Source: an uncultured Bacillota bacterium
Lineage (GTDB): Bacteria > Bacillota > Clostridia > Christensenellales > QAND01
Length of the DNA stretch: 15,858 nt
NCBI GenBank assembly: GCA_905208455.1
Contig: CAJLPK010000034.1
Location: 1 to 15,858 of the forward strand
Direction: 5' to 3'
The position numbers and the translations under genes are program-made. Below are positions 7,521-13,791 of the stretch, piece after piece. The notes beneath the pieces were generated by a model. That model saw only the letters and a program-made list of their open reading frames with translations. It was not told where the DNA came from and ran no database searches. Every line of letters starts with the position of its first letter. The stretch's first letter is position 1.

Positions 7521-8591
7521 ATGGACAAGCAGGCATACTTGATTTTACAAAACGGCATGGCCTTTGCCGGCACCCGCTTTGGCGCGGAGGGAGAGGCCGT
7601 GGGGGAGGTCGTATTTACCACGGGGATGACGGGGTATCTGGAGGCGCTGACAGACCCCAGCTATTACGGGCAGATCTTGGTGCAGACCTTCCCGCTGATC
7701 GGCAATTACGGCGTGATCCCGGAGGATTTTGAAAGCCAGGGGCCCAAGGTGCGCGCGTATATCGTACGGGAATGCTGCCCGGCGCCGTCGAACTTTCGCT
7801 GCCAGGGTACGCTGGAAGCGTATTTGAAAGAGCAAAACGTCATCGGCCTTTGCGGCGTGGATACGCGGGCGCTGACGCGGGCGATCCGAGAAAACGGCGT
7901 GATGAACGGCATCATCACGGACAGCAGAACGCTGACGCCGGACCAGCAGGCGTGGCTGGACAGCTATGAGGTCCGCGATGCGGTGCAGGCGGTGACAACG
8001 CCGGAGGTGCGGCGCTATGAGGCGGAAGGCGGGCAAAAGCATCATGTGGCGCTGTGGGATTTCGGGACAAAGGAAAGCTTGATCCGGGCGCTGCGGCAAA
8101 GGGGCTGCCGGGTCACGGTATGGCCGGCGGGCAGCACGGCGGCGGAGATTTTGGCGGACGGGCCGGAGGGCGTCGTGCTCTCGGAAGGGCCGGGCGACCC
8201 GGCGGAGACCCCGGCGCTGATAGAGCAGATTGCGCAGCTTTGCCAGGCAAAGCGGCCGGTGCTGGGCGTTGGGCTGGGGCATGCGCTGCTGGCGCTGTCC
8301 CAGGGGGCCAGGACCTACCGGCTAAAGCACGGGCATCGCGGCGCTAACCAGCCGGTAAAGGATTTGGCGACGGGCCGCGTGTACGCCACCAGCCAAAACC
8401 ACGGCTATGCGGTGGACAGCGAAAGCGTCGCAGCGCCGGCCCGGGTGTGCATGGTGAACGTGAACGACGGAACGTGCGCTGGCATTGCATATGAAGGCTG
8501 GGGGGATTCGGTGCAGTTTGCCGCCACAAAGGATGTTTTGGATGCATGGATGGCGAAAATAGAAGGAGGAAACGGACATGCCGCTTTCTAA
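7521..8591 (+). CDS. carA: carbamoyl-phosphate synthase small subunit with a degenerate glutaminase site
   Basis: CarA normally hydrolyses glutamine and passes ammonia to CarB. The N-terminal half is typical: FTTGMTGYLEALTDPSYYG (32-50), PLIGNYGV and GVDTRALTR (112-120). The GATase half also aligns clearly: LSEGPGDP (220-227), GHRGANQPV (271-279), SQNHGYAV (291-298) and VNVNDGT. The triad is gone. The nucleophile motif G-x-C-L-G-H-Q reads GVGLGHA, with Gly251 for Cys and Ala255 for Gln. The His-Pro-Glu of SVQxHPEASPGP is replaced in SVQFAATKDV, so His and Glu are Ala334 and Thr336, and the SPGP segment is missing. The frame is otherwise intact (356 residues). The second of two adjacent ATGs (7521) is chosen for its 5-base spacing from GGAGG, which follows the ABC-F stop. 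The 3' end overlaps carB by 14 bases and contains the carB ribosome site. Identity as a CarA homologue is secure; glutaminase activity is not expected. Confidence 0.93.
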   Translation: MDKQAYLILQNGMAFAGTRFGAEGEAVGEVVFTTGMTGYLEALTDPSYYGQILVQTFPLIGNYGVIPEDFESQGPKVRAYIVRECCPAPSNFRCQGTLEAYLKEQNVIGLCGVDTRALTRAIRENGVMNGIITDSRTLTPDQQAWLDSYEVRDAVQAVTTPEVRRYEAEGGQKHHVALWDFGTKESLIRALRQRGCRVTVWPAGSTAAEILADGPEGVVLSEGPGDPAETPALIEQIAQLCQAKRPVLGVGLGHALLALSQGARTYRLKHGHRGANQPVKDLATGRVYATSQNHGYAVDSESVAAPARVCMVNVNDGTCAGIAYEGWGDSVQFAATKDVLDAWMAKIEGGNGHAAF

Positions 8592-11500
8592 AGGGATACA
8601 TAAGGTAATGGTGATTGGCTCCGGGCCGATTGTCATCGGCCAGGCTGCGGAGTTTGACTATGCGGGCACGCAGGCCTGCCGGGCGCTTAAAGAGGACGGA
8701 CTGGAGGTCGTGCTGGTCAATTCCAACCCGGCGACGATCATGACGGACAACGCCATGGCGGACAAAATCTACATCGAGCCACTGACGCTGGAAACCATCG
8801 AGCGCATCATTGAAAAGGAACGGCCGGACAGCCTATTGTCTACCCTGGGCGGGCAGACGGGGCTGACGCTGTCCATGCAGCTGGCAAAGAGCGGGTTTTT
8901 GGACAGGTACAATGTAAAGCTGCTGGGCGCCAAGCCGGATACCATCGACAAAGCGGAGGACAGGCAGCGCTTCAAGGATACGATGGAGGAGATCGGCCAG
9001 CCCGTGATTCCGTCCAAGGTGGTAACGAACATAGACGATGCGCTGGCCTTTGCTGAAAGCATTGGATACCCGGTCATCGTGCGGCCCGCGTTTACGCTGG
9101 GGGGCACGGGCGGCGGCATTGCCGATACGCCGGCGGCGCTGCGCGAAATCGGGGGCAACGGGCTTAGGCTTTCGCCCATCACGCAGATATTGGTAGAAAA
9201 ATGCATTTCCGGCTGGAAGGAAATTGAGTTTGAGGTGATGCGCGACAGCGCGGGCAACGTCATTACCATTTGCAGCATGGAAAACTTTGACCCGGTGGGC
9301 GTGCATACCGGCGACAGCATTGTGGCGGCGCCGGCGCTGACGCTTTCGGATAAGGAATGCGGCATGCTGCGCCAGGCCGCGCTGGATATTGTGTCTGCGC
9401 TGGAGGTGGAGGGCGGCTGCAACTGCCAATTTGCGCTAAAGCCGGACAGCTTTGAATACGCAGTCATCGAGGTCAACCCGCGGGTGAGCCGTTCGTCGGC
9501 GCTGGCCAGCAAGGCGACGGGCTACCCCATTGCCAAGGTGGCGACCAAAATCGCCGTCGGCTATACGCTGGATGAAATCAAAAACGCAGTGACCGGGCAG
9601 ACGTACGCCTGCGTGGAGCCGGCGGTGGACTATGTGGTGGTAAAGTTCCCGAAATGGCCGTTTGATAAGTTTGTGTATGCCAAGCGCACGCTGGGCACGC
9701 AGATGAAAGCGACGGGCGAGGTCATGGCCATCGGCACCAGCTTTGAGCAGGCGCTGATGAAGGCGGTGCGCGGCTGTGAAATCGGGCTGGACAGCCTGAA
9801 CCATGAAAAGATGATGGCGCTGACGGACGACGAGGTGCGCGCCAAAATCGACGATTGCGACGACGAGCGGCTGTTTGCGGTCTTTGAGGCCATCAAGCGG
9901 GGCACGCCGCTGTCCTATCTCTATGACAGGACGAAAATTGACCTTTGGTTCCTGTCCAAGCTGGAAAACCTGGTGAAGATGGAGCGGCGGCTGCAAAATG
10001 AGCCCTTGACGCAGGCGCTGTACAAGCAGGCCAAGCGCATGGGGTATCCTGACCATACGATAGAGCGCCTGTCCGGGCAGAAGATCCAGGAGAAGGCCCG
10101 GCCGGTCTATAAGATGGTGGATACCTGCGCTGCGGAATTTCCGGCCGAAACGCCGTATTTTTACGCGACCTATGACGAGGAAAACGAAGCGGCGCACTTT
10201 ATAGAGGCGCAGCCCAAGGAGAAAAAGACGGTGCTGGTCTTTGGCTCCGGCCCCATCCGCATCGGGCAGGGCATCGAATTTGACTATTCTTCGGTGCACT
10301 GCGTATGGGCGCTGAAAAAAGCGGGGTACGAGGTTGTCATCGTCAACAACAACCCGGAGACCGTCTCCACCGACTTTGATACGGCGGACAGGCTGTATTT
10401 TGAGCCGCTGACCCCGGAGGACGTGCAGGGCATCATCGACACCGAAAAGCCGTACGCGGCGGTGGTGGCCTTTGGCGGGCAGACGGCCATCAAGCTGACC
10501 AAATACATCCAAAAAATCGGGCTGAAGATTTTGGGCACCCAAGCGGACAGCATCGACATGGCGGAGGACCGCGAGCGGTTTGACGAGCTGCTGGAGCGCC
10601 TGCACATCAAGCGCCCGGAGGGTACGACGGTGATGACGACGGACGAGGCGCTGGCGGCGGCAGAGCGCATCGGGTACCCGGTTTTGATGCGCCCGTCGTA
10701 CGTGCTGGGCGGCCAGAACATGATCATCGCGTTCAACGAGCAGGACATTCGCGAGTATATGGACATCATCCTGGCCCAGCACATCGAAAATCCGGTTTTG
10801 ATCGATAAATACCTGATGGGCATTGAAATCGAGCTGGACGCCATCTGCGACGGGGAGGATATTTTGATTCCCGGCATCATGCAGCATGTGGAGCGCGCGG
10901 GCATCCATTCCGGCGATTCCATTGCCGTGTACCCTGCCTGGCAGCTGGAGGATGCGATGGTCCGCCGCGTGGTGGACTGCAGCAAGCGCCTGGCGGTGGA
11001 GATGAAAACGCTGGGCCTGGTCAACATCCAATATTTGATTTACGAGGATGAATTGTATGTCATCGAGGTCAACCCGCGTTCCTCGCGCACCATCCCGTAT
11101 ATCAGCAAGGTGACGGGCGTGCCGATGGTGGATCTGGCCACGCGCGCCATGCTGGGCGAAAAGCTGCGCGACCTGGGCTACGGCACGGATCTAGCGCCCA
11201 TTTCGCCGTATGTGGCGGTGAAGGTGCCGGTCTTCTCTTCGGAAAAGCTGGTGGATGTGGATACGCACCTGGGGCCGGAAATGAAATCCACCGGCGAGGT
11301 GCTGGGCATTGCCAATACCATGGAGGAAGCGCTGTTCAAGGGCCTGATTGCGGCGGGCTACCAGATGAAAAAGACCGGCGGCGTTTTGATGACCATCCGC
11401 GATACCGACAAGCCGGAAATCGCGGAGATCGCCAAGCAATTCCAGGAGCTTGGGTTTGCGCTGTACGCTACGCGCGGCACGGCAAAGGTGATCCGTGAAG

Positions 11501-12618
11501 CGGGCATGGCGGTAGAGGTGGTGGAAAAGATCCACGAATCCGAGCAAAATCCCTTGACGCTGCTGGAAAGCGGTAAGATCCAATATGTCATTTCCACCTC
11601 CAGCAAGGGGCGCATCCCCACCCGGGACAGCGTAAGGATTCGCCGCAAGGCGGTGGAACGCGATATCCCCTGCTTTACGGCGATGGATACCGCCAGCGCC
11701 CTTTTGGACTGCTTGAGGAGCCGGTATTCCGAGGAAAGCACCGAGCTGGTGGACATCAACCACCTGCGCAGCCAAAAGGAAACGCTGGAGTTTGTGAAAA
11801 TGCAGGGCTGCCGCAACGACTATATCTATTTCAACTGCTTTCACCAGGCTATCAGCAACCCGGCCGGGCTGAGCGTAGAGCTGGCGGACCGCCACATCGG
11901 CATCGGCGGGGACGGCGTGGTGCTGATCTGCCCGTCGGATGTAGCGGATGCGAAGATGCGGATGTTCAACCGGGACGGCAGCGAGGGGAAAATGTGCGGC
12001 AACGCCATTCGGTGCGTGGCCAAGTACCTGCACGATGAAGGCATCGTCAACAAGCTGGAAATGACGATAGAGACGCTCAGCGGCATCAAGACCGTGCGGC
12101 TTTTGCAGTACAACGGGCAGGTCAAGCGCGCGCGGGTGGATATGGGCCCGGCCTGCTTGGAGAGCAAGCAGGTGCCGGTGGATTTGCCGGAGGAACGCGT
12201 GGTCGGTAGGCAAACCGAGGTGGCAGGCGGCGTTTACGAGATCACCTGCGTATCCATGGGCAACCCGCACTGCGTGGTATTCTGCGACCAGGTGGATACG
12301 CTGGATGTGGCAAAGCTCGGCCCGAAATTCGAGTTTGACCCGCTGTTTCCGGAGCGCGTGAATGCGGAGTTTGTCAAGGTCATGGCCCCCAACGTATTGA
12401 AGATGCGGGTCTGGGAGCGCGGCAGCGGCGAAACCATGGCCTGCGGCACAGGCGCCTGCGCGGCGGCCGTGGCGGCGGTGGAGAACGGCTACTGCCAAAA
12501 GGATACGGATATTACGGTAAAGGTGCTGGGCGGCGAGCTGGTGATCCGCTATACGGGAGAAACCGTATATCTGACAGGCAACGCGGCGCTGATCTATAAG
12601 GGGACCGTGCAGCCGTAA
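8578..12618 (+). CDS. carB-dapF: carbamoyl-phosphate synthase large subunit fused to diaminopimelate epimerase
   Basis: A single uninterrupted 1346-codon frame. Residues 1 to about 1066 are a complete CarB, which makes carbamoyl phosphate from bicarbonate, ammonia and two ATP. The first ATP-grasp half has GSGPIVIGQ (14-22), Gln284 and EVNPR with Glu298 and Asn300. The second half has GSGPIRIGQ (556-564) and EVNPR with Glu830 and Asn832. An MGS-like allosteric domain (about 930-1050) and a normal CarB tail follow. Residues about 1070-1346 are a complete DapF, which interconverts LL- and meso-diaminopimelate for peptidoglycan and lysine. It shows KMQG (1074-1077), MCGNAIRC with Cys1140, GNPHCV, and ERGSGETMACGTGACA with Cys1289. 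The two cysteines sit at DapF positions 71 and 220, close to 73 and 217 of the H. influenzae enzyme. The ATG at 8578 has AAGGAGG with 8-base spacing. Each module has close to normal length, so this is a fusion without loss of core domain sequence. Arg1079 replaces the usual Gly of the GxGND loop. Confidence 0.92.
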   Translation: MPLSKGIHKVMVIGSGPIVIGQAAEFDYAGTQACRALKEDGLEVVLVNSNPATIMTDNAMADKIYIEPLTLETIERIIEKERPDSLLSTLGGQTGLTLSMQLAKSGFLDRYNVKLLGAKPDTIDKAEDRQRFKDTMEEIGQPVIPSKVVTNIDDALAFAESIGYPVIVRPAFTLGGTGGGIADTPAALREIGGNGLRLSPITQILVEKCISGWKEIEFEVMRDSAGNVITICSMENFDPVGVHTGDSIVAAPALTLSDKECGMLRQAALDIVSALEVEGGCNCQFALKPDSFEYAVIEVNPRVSRSSALASKATGYPIAKVATKIAVGYTLDEIKNAVTGQTYACVEPAVDYVVVKFPKWPFDKFVYAKRTLGTQMKATGEVMAIGTSFEQALMKAVRGCEIGLDSLNHEKMMALTDDEVRAKIDDCDDERLFAVFEAIKRGTPLSYLYDRTKIDLWFLSKLENLVKMERRLQNEPLTQALYKQAKRMGYPDHTIERLSGQKIQEKARPVYKMVDTCAAEFPAETPYFYATYDEENEAAHFIEAQPKEKKTVLVFGSGPIRIGQGIEFDYSSVHCVWALKKAGYEVVIVNNNPETVSTDFDTADRLYFEPLTPEDVQGIIDTEKPYAAVVAFGGQTAIKLTKYIQKIGLKILGTQADSIDMAEDRERFDELLERLHIKRPEGTTVMTTDEALAAAERIGYPVLMRPSYVLGGQNMIIAFNEQDIREYMDIILAQHIENPVLIDKYLMGIEIELDAICDGEDILIPGIMQHVERAGIHSGDSIAVYPAWQLEDAMVRRVVDCSKRLAVEMKTLGLVNIQYLIYEDELYVIEVNPRSSRTIPYISKVTGVPMVDLATRAMLGEKLRDLGYGTDLAPISPYVAVKVPVFSSEKLVDVDTHLGPEMKSTGEVLGIANTMEEALFKGLIAAGYQMKKTGGVLMTIRDTDKPEIAEIAKQFQELGFALYATRGTAKVIREAGMAVEVVEKIHESEQNPLTLLESGKIQYVISTSSKGRIPTRDSVRIRRKAVERDIPCFTAMDTASALLDCLRSRYSEESTELVDINHLRSQKETLEFVKMQGCRNDYIYFNCFHQAISNPAGLSVELADRHIGIGGDGVVLICPSDVADAKMRMFNRDGSEGKMCGNAIRCVAKYLHDEGIVNKLEMTIETLSGIKTVRLLQYNGQVKRARVDMGPACLESKQVPVDLPEERVVGRQTEVAGGVYEITCVSMGNPHCVVFCDQVDTLDVAKLGPKFEFDPLFPERVNAEFVKVMAPNVLKMRVWERGSGETMACGTGACAAAVAAVENGYCQKDTDITVKVLGGELVIRYTGETVYLTGNAALIYKGTVQP
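11773..12618 (+). other. dapF: DapF module of the fusion, with remnant-like junction
   Basis: Codon 1066 is CAA (11773-11775), one base from TAA. It overlaps AAAAGGA (11774-11780), which resembles a Shine-Dalgarno, and 4 bases later comes CTG (11785-11787), one base from ATG. That CTG aligns exactly with the initiator methionine of free DapF proteins (Met-x-Phe-x-Lys-Met-x-Gly). It is unknown whether CTG starts any separate DapF. The next in-frame candidates, GTG 11794 and ATG 11800, would cut into the first strand. Confidence 0.6.
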
Positions 12619-12653
12619 CAGGGGAAAGGAAGGCAGCCCCCGAAAGGAAATGC

Positions 12654-12682
12654 TTGTGTTTAAGGCGGCTTACTGTTATAAT
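12654..12682 (+). promoter_or_regulatory. extended -10 promoter of the aldolase gene
   Basis: TTGTGT (12654-12659) is followed after exactly 17 bases by a perfect TATAAT (12677-12682). TG at 12674-12675 makes it an extended -10 (TGnTATAAT). Transcription would start near 12689, leaving a leader of about 100 nt. No intrinsic terminator is visible between the carB-dapF stop (12618) and this promoter, so read-through from upstream remains possible. Confidence 0.7.
12659..12674. promoter_or_regulatory. upstream copy of a 16-bp operator-like inverted repeat
   Basis: TTTAAGGCGGCTTACT contains TAAG and CTTA arms around a 4-base centre. It fills most of the spacer between the -35 and -10 of the aldolase promoter. 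It matches the copy at 12710-12725 in 13 of 16 positions. A protein bound here would block RNA polymerase. The cognate regulator is not recognised. Confidence 0.5.
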
Positions 12683-12701
12683 ATATACAGTTTTTGTATA
12701 T
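12683..12701. promoter_or_regulatory. AT-rich inverted repeat at the aldolase transcription start
   Basis: ATATACA (12683-12689) and TGTATAT (12695-12701) are perfect 7-bp arms around GTTTT. It starts directly after the -10 box and covers the predicted start site. It could be a third operator-type site or a weak 5' hairpin. The low GC content makes chance occurrence possible. Confidence 0.3.
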
Positions 12702-12709
12702 CTTCTTTA

Positions 12710-12725
12710 TGTAAGGCGTCTTACA
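12710..12725. promoter_or_regulatory. downstream copy of the 16-bp operator-like inverted repeat
   Basis: TGTAAGGCGTCTTACA has perfect 6-bp arms (TGTAAG, CTTACA) around GCGT. It lies about 20-35 bases downstream of the predicted start and 51 bp from the first copy, close to five helical turns. The pair would suit cooperative or looping repression of the aldolase gene. Confidence 0.55.
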
Positions 12726-12787
12726 CAACCAAGATGGATCGTTTGATTTTTTTGAACCCTATAACATTTATATAAGGAGTGATTGTC

Positions 12788-13678
12788 ATGCTAGTGACCA
12801 TGAAAGAAATCCTCGACCGCGCAAGCGCTGAAAATTACGGCGTTGCGGCCCCGAACGTCAACACCGAGCTGGATGCGCGCTGCGCGCTGGAAGCGGCGGA
12901 AGAGCTGAATGCTCCCATCATCTTGGATGTGGGCGGCACGGCCAACCCGGACATCGTATTCTACGGCAGCTTTTTGACCCGCTTGGCGGATTCTTCCTCT
13001 GTGCCGGTCGCAATCAACCTGGATCATGGCGGCAGCTATGAGCAGGTCATGATGGCGCTGCGTGCCGGCTTTACCTCTGTGATGGTAGACCGTTCTGTTC
13101 TGCCTTACGAAGAAAACGTAAAGGAAGTCAGCGAGATCGTAAAGATCGCGCATGCCATGGGCGTAAGCGTAGAAGCTGAATTGGGCCATGTAGGCCAGGG
13201 CGACAACTATGCCGTAGACGGCAAAACCGCTTTGACCGATCCCGAAGAAGCGAAAAAGTACATTGAAGAAACCGGTGTGGATATGCTGGCAGTGGCCATC
13301 GGCACAGCGCACGGCGCTTATATCGGCACCCCGAAAATCCACTTTGACCGCCTGGAAGAGATCAAAAAGGTAACCGGCAACTTCCCGCTGGTACTGCACG
13401 GCGGCTCCGGCTCCGGCGATGAGAACCTGCGCAAGGCCTGCCAGATGGGCATCAACAAGGTCAACGTCTGCAACGACCTGATGCGTGCTGCCTGCGATAC
13501 CATTACCGCAGCGGATCTGAGCGGCAACGGCGCCTACGGCCTGTGGGGCCTGATCCAGAAGGGCTGGAAGAGCCGTCTGAAAGAGCTCATCGAAGTATTC
13601 GGCGGCGTAGGCAAGGCCTGGAAGGTAGAGCCCAAAGGCATGCCCAAGACCGGCGAAACCAACCTGGAAGAGAAATAA
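12788..13678 (+). CDS. fba: class II ketose-bisphosphate aldolase, probably fructose-bisphosphate aldolase
   Basis: This is a zinc-dependent class II aldolase of about normal length for the GatY/FbaA branch (296 residues), which cleaves a ketose bisphosphate to dihydroxyacetone phosphate and an aldehyde in glycolysis or gluconeogenesis. Visible sites are NLDHGG with Asp79 and the zinc ligand His80, VEAELGHVG (128-136), GTAHGAY with His175, LHGGSGSG with His204, and the phosphate-binding region NKVNVCND. Several positions differ from common family motifs: VDRSVLP where VMIDGSHLP-type sequences are usual, and NVCND where N-[IV]-x-T-[DE] is usual. Substrate preference (fructose, tagatose or another) is therefore not certain. 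The ATG at 12788 has AAGGAG with 8-base spacing; the in-frame GTG at 12779 overlaps that site. It is monocistronic, with its own promoter and a terminator directly after it. By eye it favours GAA over GAG more than its neighbours, as expected for a highly expressed gene. Confidence 0.88.
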   Translation: MLVTMKEILDRASAENYGVAAPNVNTELDARCALEAAEELNAPIILDVGGTANPDIVFYGSFLTRLADSSSVPVAINLDHGGSYEQVMMALRAGFTSVMVDRSVLPYEENVKEVSEIVKIAHAMGVSVEAELGHVGQGDNYAVDGKTALTDPEEAKKYIEETGVDMLAVAIGTAHGAYIGTPKIHFDRLEEIKKVTGNFPLVLHGGSGSGDENLRKACQMGINKVNVCNDLMRAACDTITAADLSGNGAYGLWGLIQKGWKSRLKELIEVFGGVGKAWKVEPKGMPKTGETNLEEK

Positions 13679-13700
13679 GCCAGCAAAGGGCTTGAAAGCA

Positions 13701-13733
13701 ACCGGCGTAGGAATTTCCTATGCCGGTTTTTTT
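13701..13733 (+). terminator. intrinsic terminator of the aldolase gene
   Basis: ACCGGCGTAGGAA and TTCCTATGCCGGT form a long stem with a single G-T wobble (13701-13727), followed by seven T residues (13727-13733). It starts 23 bases after the aldolase stop. The run of T is on the plus strand only, so it terminates rightward transcription. Confidence 0.93.
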
Positions 13734-13734
13734 A

Positions 13735-13763
13735 TTTACGGTTCTGCCGGGCAAGGTTATAAT
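13735..13763 (+). promoter_or_regulatory. sigma-A-like promoter of the radical SAM/aroQ operon
   Basis: TTTACG (13735-13740) and TATAAT (13758-13763) are spaced by 17 bases. The -35 begins 2 bases after the aldolase terminator's T-run. The predicted start near 13770 leaves only about a 20-nt leader before the radical SAM start codon. Confidence 0.65.
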
Positions 13764-13791
13764 AGGCAGCAGGAAAGGGAGGGAACTGGGC

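Noticed and set aside
8271..8528. CarA as a pseudogene
   Set aside because: The frame is complete, many CarA motifs are conserved, and the ribosome sites and carB overlap are intact. Loss is confined to the glutaminase active site.
9436..11031. 531-codon minus-strand open frame inside carB
   Set aside because: Antisense shadow of conserved ATP-grasp coding sequence; no ribosome site or recognisable domain.
11191..12498. 435-codon minus-strand open frame across the CarB/DapF junction
   Set aside because: Antisense to two conserved modules; composition rich in His, Arg and Ala with no motif. Not a gene.
12747..12754. T-run before the aldolase gene as a terminator
   Set aside because: No stem of useful length ends next to it; the TGTAAG/CTTACA dyad is more than 20 bases away.
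13720..13791. 24-codon N-terminal extension of the radical SAM protein
   Set aside because: It begins inside the terminator hairpin and crosses the promoter, so it would not be on the main transcript.
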